From: Erigeron canadensis | Lineage: Eukaryota; Streptophyta; Magnoliopsida; Asterales; Asteraceae | Length of the DNA stretch: 64,000 bases | Assembly: GCF_010389155.1 (NCBI RefSeq) | Contig: NC_057769.1 | Location: 25,854,735 to 25,918,734, forward strand | Direction of reading: 5' to 3' | Shown here: in pieces, positions 23,483 through 33,959 of the stretch | How the letters are laid out: the number at the start of each line of letters is the position of its first letter | Position numbering within the stretch: the stretch's first letter is position 1 | The notes under the pieces: model-generated | The model's input: only the letters and a program-made list of their open reading frames with translations | What the model was told of the DNA's origin: nothing | The model's database searches: none | Position numbers and translations under genes: made by a program

Positions 23483-23711
23483 GGTCTGTTTGGCGAAGGC
23501 TTTTTGGGAATGATAGCCTTATATGGATATGCATTTGAAATCAAAAGTCCAACCACCAAAAAGTTTCTAAAGACCTTAAAAAGGTCTTTAAAATAAAAGT
23601 TTGTATAAGTAGGGTTAAAATAAAAGCTCCAACCGCTAGCTTCATTTTCAAGCTCCAACTTCAAACCCTTAACTACATCCCCAACCTGAAGCTTTTGTGC
23701 TAAACATACTC
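23483..23711. mobile_element. MITE-like element with GGTCTGTTTGGC ends
   Basis: The left tip GGTCTGTTTGGCGAAGGCTTTT is the imperfect inverse of the right tip AAGCTTTTGTGCTAAACATACTC. Tips of this kind occur in several plant hAT/Harbinger MITE families. No clear target duplication was found. Confidence 0.5.
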
Positions 23712-25560
23712 TATCAATTTATAGCAAACTAAAGGGTATTCATGCCAAATGATAATAATCAATATTATTCTAATTATATATGTATGCATAATACACTATT
23801 ATAATAATTATATAATTTCTGATTCAAATAAAATAAATATTAAGGTAGCACAAACATAATAATATCCGTGCATCAATTTTACCATTGTCTGGTTGTCAAA
23901 ACTTTATCTTATTTGTTTACTTTAATATTTGTTTTAAAATAACCAATCATTAATTGCACATGCCCTCCCCCTTCTAACCACACCAAAAGTGGTCGAAAAA
24001 CACAGGCACGTAGCTTACCACCATCTCTATCATCATCATCCTTTTTTTTAACATCGTTATCGTCATCGTCATCTTTTTACATGCCAGAAAACGTACAGCT
24101 ACCTTCAAACACGCATCATCGGAAAACAGAAAACGAAAGAATCGTCGAAAACATAAATTTATGTACATATCGATATATGTATACACAAATCGGCACACTC
24201 CTTTGTCTGTTTGAACCGGTGTACTGGTGCCGATTCACCATCAATCTTACCGATACCGATGCTTACTAATTGAGAAGAGATGTCAGATACATATTTTCGT
24301 TATCGGGCCTCCACATCGTTGGACTCCCTCACCTTTACTATCTAGATAATTAGATTAATCAAAAATAAATGATTGATCCTCTTAAAATGTTGGTTTAATA
24401 ATTCTTCTAATACTATAAATTTTTGACATGTAAATTATTTATAACTTTTTTCCATTATGATTTGATCGTTATGCTTAGAAAAAATAATTAAATTTGATCA
24501 ACAAGGACCTATGATTTCTCCGATCAAAATTGTTACAGAAATTAATTAAACTTCAATTCAAGTGGATATAATTTAGTGCCACTATAATATGATCGTTATG
24601 TTTAGAAAAATAATTACATGTACGCGCTGTTCATGAGCCGATTTAATATTGATTATTATTGTTAATTATTAGAAACATCAACTATACGTAGTTTCATTCA
24701 ATATTATATTTAATGAATTGATTGGACACCCTCAGGCCCATGAGCACAAAAGACATCAAAAATATCATTCTCCCTCTTTTTTTTAGCAGGAAAATATCAA
24801 TCTAATTGAATAGCATCCGTTGTTATTGGCTCCCAACAGAAAACGATGTTTAACAAAATATAACCTCTTCTATTTAGACCCCAAAGTTTATATTTTTCAA
24901 ACTGCAGATATAACTTTGGATTTTGTAAGTAAGTAGTACACTACTTTCTAAAAAATACCTTAAAACATTGGGAAACTTTAAATATGTAGTTCTTTAATCC
25001 AATTGATAGTTTATAAAGACCGCCATTTTTATAAACTATTAGTCGCTATTTGAATACCCTACTAGAACGTTTAACTAATTTTGTAAAATATACACATCCA
25101 AGTTTTCTATAAGAATGATGTAACATGATCCAATTCGATAATTGAAAAAATGTTCTGATCACGCACATAAATCCCATTTCATTAATTGTTGCCGAGCAAA
25201 ATGACCTGATTGTGCAATAGTAAAAAGATTCACTTGCTTTTTAAATTAACCTTTAAAATAAAAAAATGATTAATCAACTTAACTCATATGTCTAAAAATT
25301 AATCTAAAACTTTAGGAATTTGACATGTAAATTTCACTAATTCTAGTTCCCAATCCTGTCCTTGATTTTTCACTTGTCATTATCTTAATATTAGACATAT
25401 CTTTATATATGCCAATTAGGTTTATTTATTATTACCCTTTAATATAATTAATGGACTATTAAATAATAATTTCAAACTCCAAGTACTAAAAAGGTTCTAA
25501 AAACAAATAATTGCATAAATAATCAAAGTGTGGGCCACTGGAGTTAGCTGTCAGGCCCTC
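23712..25560. other. Intergenic stretch upstream of the FLZ gene
   Basis: No gene was seen. It contains a right-half copy of the 20367 element (about 23880-23945), a CAT/CGTCAT-rich tract at 24025-24075 and an ACCGATACCGAT spot near 24250. Short frames at 23974-24269 overlap on both strands and match nothing known. Confidence 0.55.
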
Positions 25561-25630
25561 AGTTTTTGGAGCAAGCAGTTTATGATCACCTGCATCGCAG
25601 TTTACAACAAAAAATAGAATGATAGAGGGG

Positions 25631-25728
25631 CCATTCACACGTGTCACAAATCTATTAGTTAACATACAAGATACCTACCTGTTCTTGCCCACACTGAATC
25701 ATTACTCCTTTCAATAAGACTCTATAAA
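25631..25728 (+). promoter_or_regulatory. Promoter of the FLZ gene
   Basis: A G-box/ABRE-like ACACGTGTC (25637-25645) lies about 80 bp before a TATA box, TATAAA (25723-25728), itself about 138 bp before the start codon. A CT-rich leader (25755-25785) follows. The G-box suggests bZIP/ABA-type control, which is inference. Confidence 0.55.
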
Positions 25729-25865
25729 TTAACACTTATTCACAGCCTAAATTCCTTCCCCCACTCTCTCTTCTCTCAATTGCTTAGTCTAACATACGCA
25801 CTATAAAGCATATTTTAGCAATAGCCGGCCCAACAAAGCTCTTTTTCCACTAGTAAACATACACA

Positions 25866-26488
25866 ATGAGTTCTACCTTGCTAACGTACGCAGGTGGTGA
25901 AAATACCACTTATTTTCTTGAAGCTTGTAGTTTTTGCTCAAAGCCACTTGGTCATAATAGTGACATATACATGTACAGGTATATCATGCATTAATATGTT
26001 GTACCTTATGCTTTTCTTGTTATACCTTGCCATTTTTACTTGTATATGTCAAAAGTCAAAACCCATGACAAAAACATCTTTTTTACTTAATCAATTCTTG
26101 CAAAAATCCAAAACACAAGATTCCATGCATTAAAGACTTGTACCTTATGCATATCTTGTTGTACAATCAGATTTATACATTTGTAATTGAATTTAGGCAA
26201 ACAAATTTGTAGATACTTACAACAAAAAGGTTGTACCATGAGCATATTTGATTGTACCGTGTGATTTTTTTTTATACTATGATTATTATAACTAATGGTT
26301 TTTTTTTGTATGTTATTTTCAGAGGGAACAAACCATTTTGTAGCCAGGAGTGCAGGCAAGAACAGATTGATATTGATGAAAAAAGAGAGAAAAGATGGAG
26401 AGTATCTAGGAAAACAAAAGAAACAAACAAGAAATCAGCCACAGACAACAAAAATAATGTTCAAACAGGAACTCTTGTTGTGGCATGA
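25866..26488 (+). CDS. FCS-like zinc finger (FLZ/DUF581) protein, two exons
   Basis: Exons are 25866-25978 and 26323-26488, spliced at AG|GTATAT and TTTTCAG|A, giving a 92-residue protein. It carries the FLZ domain at residues 16-50: FLEAC, then C21 and C24, the GHNSDIYMYRG block, and the diagnostic F43-C44-S45 with C48 in CRQEQ. The intron splits the arginine codon before the second zinc half-site, a position I expect for this family. The tail after residue 55 is basic, with many K/R. FLZ proteins are plant adaptor proteins that bind the SnRK1 kinase complex and are linked to energy and stress signalling. This is a short member with almost no N-terminal extension. The subgroup cannot be set from sequence alone. 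Start chosen: first in-frame ATG, after a plausible leader. Confidence 0.9.
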
Positions 26489-27427
26489 CAACAAAAATAA
26501 TACATGTGAACCCATAAATTATATATTTAAAACCCTTTTTGAAATGAAAATATATGATGAAGGGGATGTTAAGGTATTAATTTGTGCTTGACTTGGTATT
26601 GTTGTATATATAAAATCATAAATCATATATCATAATAATAATTGATGATGATGATGGATGATGATGATGATGGGTTTTGATGGTGGTAAATTTTGGTGAA
26701 TGGTGGAGGAGGAGAAAGGGACTTTTTGAGACAATTTTGGTTGTATTTTAGGTTGATGTATTTTTGGGTGTTGAATTGGTCAATTCTGTTGTAACTTGTA
26801 AGATAACAACAACTATTTTAATGCAAAATAGACGTATCAAAATTTTGATATGTTTAAAACGTAAATGGTTTTGTGTTTAGGGGTGTTCTATACAATGGTT
26901 AAACAATGAGGTCTTACACCATCTTTAACTCATCGTATTGAAAACCAACTTACACTGAAATATCATATTATTTGTTTCATGTCATCATTTATATTAATAT
27001 GAAAACCACATTATATTGAATTAAAAGGCACTTTTCATCAACAATAAAATATATATTATACATTAATAAAATAATTAAATAGAAAAAAACAATCATATTA
27101 CGAGTACAAGAAAAAAAAAAGCTTACGTGAAAAAAACAAAAAACCAAATACTTTAGAAACCGATCTGTAAATACTTGAATCTTCAAAGGTTTAAAATGAA
27201 ATACATAATATAATACGTATAATGAAAAAAAAAGAGTACCACACAAGTCGTCTTCTTCAAAAACACTGAAGCCATACATCTCCATTACCATACATATCAT
27301 ATTTATATATCATACACACTAAACATATACATATCTCTATCTCTATTACATTATAATATGTTTGTTCCTTCCAAATTTTTTCAACTTTTCAACAAAGTAC
27401 ACCTACTAATGCATAATGTACAATACA
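26489..27427. other. FLZ 3' region and intergenic stretch
   Basis: The likely 3'UTR contains a GAT-rich microsatellite at about 26640-26675. The true poly(A) site is not fixed; a T-rich area to about 26870 is plausible. Beyond that, no gene was seen. A 103-codon minus-strand frame at 26989-27300 is F/Y/L-rich low complexity and is not called. Confidence 0.5.
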
Positions 27428-27755
27428 TCTATATACATCTCAACCACTCATTTTTCTCTCTCATCCATAATTTATTTTATTTCTCTAATCCATTCAAAAT
27501 CAATTATCTCAAAAACCATACATCGATAAATAATAAAAATTATATGAGTGTTCTTAAAATTTCATGCTCTTTCATTAGAGATGTTGTTCGATATACTTTC
27601 GCCGAATTTTTAATTCCGATAGCGGAGCCCGTACGGTTAAATCATTTGGCTATCACACTCTATGACATATCACCTTCGTCCTTCTATAACCTATCACACT
27701 CTATGACCTATCATCCCACCATCTTATCGCCGCAACGCGCGGATACTTTGTCTCG
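27428..27755 (+). mobile_element. Non-autonomous Helitron ending in CTCG
   Basis: It begins TCTATATACATCTCAACC after A27427 and ends with CGCCGCAACGCGCGG followed by CTCG before T27756. It is homologous along its length to 14385-14735 and to the split copy at 14936-17558. A 146-codon frame overlapping it is not a gene. Confidence 0.75.
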
Positions 27756-27810
27756 TACACATATATATCAGAAATTAATTATAAAAAATAAACAATAAAA
27801 AACTCAATAC

Positions 27811-27922
27811 GCCCAGTGACACAGCGTGGTGGTGACCAATTCGGGCAAATACGTCGAAGAATACACCGGTGGCATCAACGGGATGCGCCAGAAACTCAGC
27901 ATATTCGATTCAATACTCTGCT
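27811..27922 (+). other. Orphan GC-richer coding-like fragment
   Basis: From 27830 an open frame of about 30 codons reads VVTNSGKYVEEYTGGINGMR and continues to a TAA at 27921-27923. Its base composition and balanced amino acids stand out from the AT-rich surroundings and look like a piece of a real exon. An in-frame stop lies just upstream. I do not recognise the family. It lies 70 bp after a Helitron end, so transposon capture is possible. Confidence 0.35.
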
Positions 27923-28150
27923 AATAAACGTTGCATTAAAGGTGGTCTTAGAGTCAAGTATATGTGATCTAATTCTAGAATTTTCATGATTGTTACCAAA
28001 CATTTATTTGGTAACTTTGTTTACATTTTTATTTACGAAAGTTTCTAACTTCAGATATTTTGAAAAACAGAACACCTAATTATTAGGTGATTTGACGATG
28101 ATTGCTATGAGACAATTATATCCTAATATTAATAGGAATGCAGTCATGAA

Positions 28151-28489
28151 CAGTGCACGGATAAATAGTAACCGTCTATGTGGCGCGTTACTATACGTCC
28201 ACCACACATACTAAATCACTAATCGGATTTTGCCATATCGCATTTCGTTCTGGTTATTAAAAACGGATTGTTTAGTGGTTTTCTTCACAATTTTTTCCCT
28301 TTGAGTTTACAATCAATATATTGTACATTTTTTTTCGTCATATCCCGAACCATTATGTACCACTATTTAGTTTTTTCACACTTTTTTTTCTTTCATATTT
28401 TACCTAATATATTAAAAACACAGTGCACGGGATGAATAGTAACTGCCTATGTGGCGCGTTATTATTCGTCCACCACACACACTAAATCA
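28151..28489. repeat. Pair of conserved ~68-bp direct repeats
   Basis: The block starting CAGTGCACGG and containing TATGTGGCGCGTTA and CGTCCACCACACA occurs at 28151-28217 and 28421-28489. The two copies are much more alike than the DNA around them. They are less AT-rich than their surroundings. Function unknown. Confidence 0.8.
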
Positions 28490-29216
28490 ATTTTTTTTTT
28501 TTTAATTTTGGTTTATTGTATTTATAAAATACATGTATTCGTTAATATAAACTTTTAAAATCGTTTGTGGTGTTAACTTTAAGCAAATAAGTACTTCATA
28601 TTTAAACTTTTTAACTAACATATATAACGACACATTATCGATAACAAAGTCTAATCACAATAATTGAAACCCTGTAATGCGCATAAGTAACCTAATGTAG
28701 TTTTTTCCAGTTTTATCCCTTTGGGTTTTCAACCAACATATTGCAACCTTTTCGTCGTCATATCCGAAACATTATGTTATTATTTAGTTTTTCTCACACT
28801 TTTTTCCTTTGATTTTTTTAACTAATACATTGAAAACTTTCATCTAAACTTTTTTTTTTTTTCATTTTTCATTTTTGGTTTATTGCACCTATAAAATATG
28901 AGGAAATGATGAGAACTGCAGCAGTACCCTATTTCTTCTCACATCATCTTCTTAACCTCTTTACATGATTAAATCAATAACCCACCCACCCCCTGATTGT
29001 GAGAGGTGCAAGACGGAAGATATGTATTGCCCGCAGTACCTATGCCCATAAAATATATGTATTCGTTAATATAAATTGTTAGAATCGGTTGTGGTGTTGA
29101 ATGTAAGTAAATATGTACTTCATATGTTAAAGTTTTTAATAAACATATATATTTTAATAACAAAGTTTAATCAAAATTATTGAAACCCCGTAATGCACAT
29201 AAGTAACCTAATGTGG
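28275..29216. repeat. Large diverged tandem duplication (~430-510 bp units)
   Basis: Unit 1 (about 28275-28700) and unit 2 (about 28705-29216) share in order: a CCCTTTGRGTTTWCAA block, CGTCATATCC, TTTGGTTTATTG, TGTATTCGTTAATATAAA, and a final CATAAGTAACCTAATGT. Unit 2 contains an extra ~140 bp (about 28908-29045). The shared ending with CTAA-T may be a worn Helitron terminus. Confidence 0.7.
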
Positions 29217-29589
29217 TTCTGACCTTAAATAAATATATATTTTAAACAATATTATCAATTACGTAATCATTTTTAATTAAACGATTGAGAGTTCAACGCA
29301 GTAATAATAAAATAATGCAACTGTTTCAAGGGAACAGTTGAAGCTCCGCAACGTGGGGCCAAATTTTATTATTAGTAATATTATATTTCATTAAAAAAAA
29401 TCTCTTTATTAAAAGCTCTAATAATTACTGCAAACTCTTTTATATTTCTTTTTCCTAACTAAACGATTTTGTCATAACAACTTTTTAAACATATGCATAA
29501 TAAGCTAGTTAAAATACAAAAAAGCCATGCCTCCAATACTTGGCTAGTTGGCTTACACTTTGTTTTTTTTTTCTCTTTTACTTTACTTA
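29217..29589. other. Intergenic stretch, no gene seen
   Basis: Only AT-rich sequence and one short palindrome (AACTGTTTCAAGGGAACAGTT at about 29320-29340) were noticed. Confidence 0.5.
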
Positions 29590-29906
29590 GCCTGTATTCT
29601 TGAGTTTTTTTTATGAAGAAAGAGGAAAGAAGAGAAGAGAGCCTGTGTTCTTGAGTTTTTTTTATGAAGAAAGAGGGAAGAAGAGAAGAGAGATGAATGG
29701 AATAGAAGGAGTAGATTTTATTTCCTTTCAAATTATCCCAAAATTGGGAAGAAAATATTCTTAACAAAATCTATTGAATTCTCCTTTCATATCTTTTCCT
29801 TTCTTTTCTCTTCTTCTTTTAAATAAAACTCAAGAACACAAAAAATTTTTAATATCCTTCATAATCCTTTCCTTTCCCTTTTAGAAAAAACTCAACAAAC
29901 ATACCC
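29590..29906. mobile_element. Harbinger-type MITE with a duplicated terminus
   Basis: The right tip, read inward, is GGGTATGTTTGTTGAGTTTTTT; the left tip GCCTGTATTCTTGAGTTTTT is its diverged partner. TTA flanks both sides (29587-29589 and 29907-29909). The first 51 bp (29590-29640) are repeated in tandem at 29641-29691 with two differences, so the element carries two copies of its left end. The interior is purine-rich on one arm and pyrimidine-rich on the other. Confidence 0.68.
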
Positions 29907-30251
29907 TTAGTTTTTAAACCGTGCCTTGTAAAATGATGATTTATATATTTTTTTCAAAAGACTATTAGATGTTCTGGGTTTACTCTTTGATGCACCTCAA
30001 GTCAAGTGCCCAAAAAAAGATTTTTTTTAGGAAAAAAGAAGACAGAAAAAAGATATATTCGAACAATCGAAGATTAACAGATCCAATGAGTTTCTTTTTC
30101 ACGCCTCAACCAATCTAGCCATAAACCATAAAAAAAAAATCCTTATATAAAACTGTGTGTCCTTTTTAATCCTGATTACGTCACTCATAAACCATGAATA
30201 GCTTCACTTTTTCAGTATTTATTTTAGTGTGGTATTGTAGGATATGATTAT
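29907..30251. other. Intergenic stretch, no gene seen
   Basis: No coding pattern or element terminus was recognised between the MITE and the LINE tail. Confidence 0.5.
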
Positions 30252-30775
30252 TTTTTTTGAATAATAACTTTTATTAATAAATCCCCTACTCGCTCAAATT
30301 AGGAGTGGCCACCAATATACACCAATAATTACAAAAAATTACAATTACATAGCGATAATGCAAGAATTCCAATCTTCCAAACTAAGTGAGCAATTAGACG
30401 TCCTATTATTGAACCATAAGAAATTAATGGCCTTTATGTCTTGAAAAACCTTTTTGATTCTAACCGCCTCACCTTCAAATCTCTTAGCGTTCCTTGCTCT
30501 CCATAAGCACCAACATGTCACAAATACTATACCTTTGAAAACCTTCCCGCTACTGTTCTCTAAGCCCACATGTTTCTTAATATTAAACAAATCCTTGATT
30601 GAGAAAAAGAAAAGGGGAGGAACCTTGCACCAAAGTCTAATTATATACCAGATTTCGACTCCGCTTTGAGAGACATCATTGTAGGCAGCCTTTCCATTGA
30701 GACTCTCCACATGAACACGTTACACTTTTTGGCAACCCATTTCGACCATTTAAACACAAATCTATCCATTCCTCA
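30252..30775 (-). mobile_element. 3' fragment of a LINE (zf-RVT region)
   Basis: The minus strand encodes the C-terminal zinc-binding region of a plant L1-type reverse transcriptase polyprotein: a WVAKKCNVFMWRV segment (from about 30765) and, after a likely frameshift, the frame at 30345-30710 with WCLWRARNAKRFEG. A short 3'UTR then ends in an A-run (T-run on the + strand at about 30251-30258). The endonuclease and polymerase are absent, so it is a dead 5'-truncated copy. No target duplication directly abuts the tail. Confidence 0.85.
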
Positions 30776-31123
30776 AATACTTGGCTAGTTAAAATAATTA
30801 AAATGAAAAAGATAATAGAGGACTCAATATCCAAGGGGAAGCCCAGTCCACAAGAACAAGCAGGCTATGTTTCCCTTAAATTTTATTTTGGGTTGAGATA
30901 AAAATAAACAGGTTAAACCTTTTGATTAATAAAAAAGTATTTTTTAATACTAAAAAAAATAACATAGATTCCAATACATTGTTTTACAAGAGAACGGGAG
31001 TGATGTTAAAGTAATCTGGTAATTTAATTAGTATCGTATTCTTTGCATTATAATCTCTTGTGTTTATAAAAATATTTCCAAAGTATTATATATTATATAT
31101 GTATATGTATATGTATATATACA
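30776..31123. other. Intergenic stretch, no gene seen
   Basis: It begins with AATACTTGGCTAGTT, which also occurs at about 29536-29550. AT-rich without other features; a TATGTATA-type run precedes the Helitron. Confidence 0.5.
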
Positions 31124-31400
31124 TCTATACTATCTTTAGTCTTTTATAAAGCAAAAGCCTATTTTTATTTTTAGAAAGTTCTGTCTTTGAATTACCGAAA
31201 TAGTCTTTGGACATTTTATGCTTTTAATGAATTAATTTACACTTCAACCCTTATCTTTTAAAATATTTTCACTATAACCTTTACATCAACTTACAATCCT
31301 ACACGATTTGACACCACCACCACCACCAATAATACCATCACCGACACCACAAAACCGCCGTCCCCGCTAACACCGCCGCATTGCGCGGGTACCATGCTCG
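31124..31400 (+). mobile_element. Non-autonomous Helitron ending in CTCG
   Basis: It starts TCTATACTATC after A31123 and ends with CCGCCGCATTGCGCGGG plus ACCATGCTCG before T31401. The canonical start and AT target support precise borders; the terminus is CTCG. It contains a CAC/CCG-rich stretch before the 3' hairpin. It is followed head-to-tail by a second Helitron. Confidence 0.78.
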
Positions 31401-31760
31401 TTTATATAAACAAACTACCAAAAAAAAATTTAACACTCTACCTTTAAAATCTCTAATTTACACTTTTAATCTATACTACCATTTAACACTTTTTCCCTAA
31501 AATTCCAAAAATATCCTTAAAAAAAACAACCTTCCCTTCTCTGAAGTTGCTCACATAGTATACCAAAAAAACACACATGCATTAAATTTAATAATCAATC
31601 AACATAAAAAACGTTCACTCTAAAATAACAACTGTGATTTGCACTTTCAGCCGGACTAAAACATATTTGAGTTGAATCATACATTCTATTAATAACACAA
31701 TACCGCTACTTCCAACTTTTTTTTCCTATGTCCCGCCGCATCGCGCGGGCACAAGGCTAG
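31401..31760 (+). mobile_element. Second Helitron, 5' tip missing
   Basis: From about 31430 the sequence matches the minus-strand Helitron at 37-418 block by block (TTTAACACTCTAC, GAAGTTGCTCACATAGTATACC, TTTCAGCCGGACTAAAA). It ends in CCCGCCGCATCGCGCGGGC ACAAGG CTAG before T31761. The expected TCTATACT start is not seen, so it was probably replaced or lost when the preceding Helitron inserted. Confidence 0.8.
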
Positions 31761-32643
31761 TATACATATACATACATTAATATATATGAACATCATTAAA
31801 ACATTAAGAGTAATATATAGAACACGTAGTGTTTTTTTTTTTTGAACATACCTTTTCGGTTGTTCAAGTAGGTTGCGATGATTAAGTTTTGGTTTATCTT
31901 ATAGTTTTTGTAGTCATAACAAAGGACCAAACATATCATTTAAGTATTTGAAAACTTATAATGAGAAAATGTTTGCTTGTGAAATCTTCTTAAATAATAT
32001 AAGTGATTAAGCACAATTTTTTTTTTAATGAATAAAGGTATTGTTGAATATGTTATTTTGACGTCTTTTGGCAACAAAAACAGGTCTCAAATTTTTTTTG
32101 CACGATATATATCAAATGTTGAATAAACATAAAACAAAGTTAGAATAAGAAAAGATTGTATGATTCTCACTATCGTACCACGTCACTTGCATTGTGTTTC
32201 AGTATGGTCTGTGATCATATGGCTAAAATTTTGCAATATTTAGTTTAGTGTTGGTATGTCAACTTTAATGTTGATCTATGTTAAAAATTGGTAACACTTG
32301 GTACAGTTATAGAAATTTCAACATATTAGAGAACAAATTATATCCACTAAATAAAATTTTTCTTATTTAACATTCACTAATTTGTTGGATGAAAGAAATA
32401 ATTATCAAGTTGTGAGTACTAGTAAATTAAATTTTCAGCTTGAGATGCAAGTCATCAATTTTTCTATTTGATTGATATATGAAGTATGAACGTCTAGACG
32501 GTCTAGTATGCTTGCTTAGCAAACGGGCTTTTTAAGCCCAGGTAGAAAGATGGTAGCCCAACGTTTCTAGCAATTATAGACTTATAGTTTTGAGCAACTG
32601 CAACTCCAAAAGTCCAGTTACGCTATTTTTTTTTTGGTTTGTT
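31761..32643. other. AT-rich intergenic stretch, no gene seen
   Basis: No coding pattern was found. A small inverted repeat GGGCTTTTTAAGCCC lies at about 32525-32540. Confidence 0.5.
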
Positions 32644-32785
32644 AAACAAAGCCCTAAGGACTTTCGTTAAGGTGCATTAATTAGTTGTACACTTACCATA
32701 AAATTCAGGGGCCGACATTTAATATAGAAATGTACAATCTTTTTATGCACGTTAAGTAAAGCCCTAAGGGCTTCCAATATTTTTT
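32644..32785. mobile_element. Small TIR element with GCCCTAAGG ends
   Basis: The left end AAAGCCCTAAGGACTTTCG and the right end (read inward) GGAAGCCCTTAGGGCTTTAC share about 45 bp of imperfect inverted similarity through to a TTGTACA motif. The tip resembles the 2027-2804 element. No target duplication was found. Confidence 0.45.
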
Positions 32786-33580
32786 TTTTTTGAGAAAAGC
32801 CCATAATTTGTGATTTGTATTTGGTATTTTGTCAATTGTGTTTCAAACTTACATATTATTTTCCTTAGTCGAATTATTTTATGAAGTGATAATGTGAGAT
32901 GTGAAAGTAATGATAACTTCTAAATCAGTCACTAAAATATAATGACATAAAATCTATAACATGTTTTCAAATCATATAAGAAGTTAATAATGTGAGATTA
33001 GAAAATAAAATTTTTTAAATGTAAAGTAATATCTTTTTTATGGATCTTGAAACTCTTCTAAAAAAACCGAGTTTTTCATAACTAACACGACATATCAAGT
33101 TATACTAAACTCAAAATAGTCATAATCATCTCTAACTTAACTTGTTCTCAACTCCAAATTATAACTATTACATTCAACTGGAAAGAATCAGTATTCATCT
33201 TTAACTAAACTTGTTAACAAGTAACTAAACTCGAAAGAATTATAGTTTATTCTAACTCAACTTGTTTACGATTAACAACTATGACATTTAACTCAGAAAA
33301 ATAATAGTTTATCTTTATTTCAACTTTTTCACAAATTACAACATTATAACAATGACATTCACATACTCAAAGCCATTTAGGTAATTAGGTGTGGTGAGGT
33401 GTGGTATAGTGGTTGTAAACAAAACACGAAGGAAAAAACACACACGCACACTAATTTTTATACTTAGTGAGAGTAGTTCAAAATTAAAACCCATAATCAT
33501 CTCCTAAAAAACCTTAAAATTTGACCAAACTTTGTTACCATCCATAAAATTATATTCACCATTACCACATCCTTCTTTTT
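32786..33580. other. Region upstream of eIF4G, no gene seen
   Basis: The stretch is AT-rich with several TAACTCAACTTGTT-like repeats at 33130-33340. GTGTGGTGAGGTGTGG at about 33390 is the only GC-richer spot and may belong to the eIF4G promoter. No TATA box can be assigned with confidence. Confidence 0.45.
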
Positions 33581-33959
33581 CTCTCCATTCTCTCTCACAC
33601 ACTCAATACACCCCCAAAACACACACACACATACTTCTCAATTTTCTCTCTTTTTTTTTTCGACCCAAATATATAACGTTTCTCTAAACCCTAACTTCCC
33701 CTTTTTCGTCTCCCTCCCTTTATATATCTATCCATCGCTTTTATAATTATTTATTATTTATTATTTCACTCCTGGTAAGTATAATAAATTAAAATCAATT
33801 TTATTAATTCGATTAAAGCACACACTTTTTTATATTTTCATCACTTTTATTGATCTGGGTATGTGTTATTTTTCCGTTTTATCCATTATTTATATTGATT
33901 TTTGTATAATTCATGAAATTTTTTTTTTTTTTTTTGATTTTTTTTTAGGGTTTGAATAC
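33581..33959 (+). promoter_or_regulatory. eIF4G leader with a 5'UTR intron
   Basis: A CT-rich, CACACA-containing leader (33581-33774) runs to CCTG|GTAAGT. The intron 33775-33948 ends in a long T-run and TTTTTTAG. The start codon lies 11 bases after this acceptor. The transcription start is not determined; CT-rich leaders and first introns in the 5'UTR are common in highly expressed plant genes. Confidence 0.65.

Noticed and set aside
27358..27798. 146-codon plus-strand frame
   Set aside because: It overlaps a Helitron and crosses its end; no domain or exon structure is visible.
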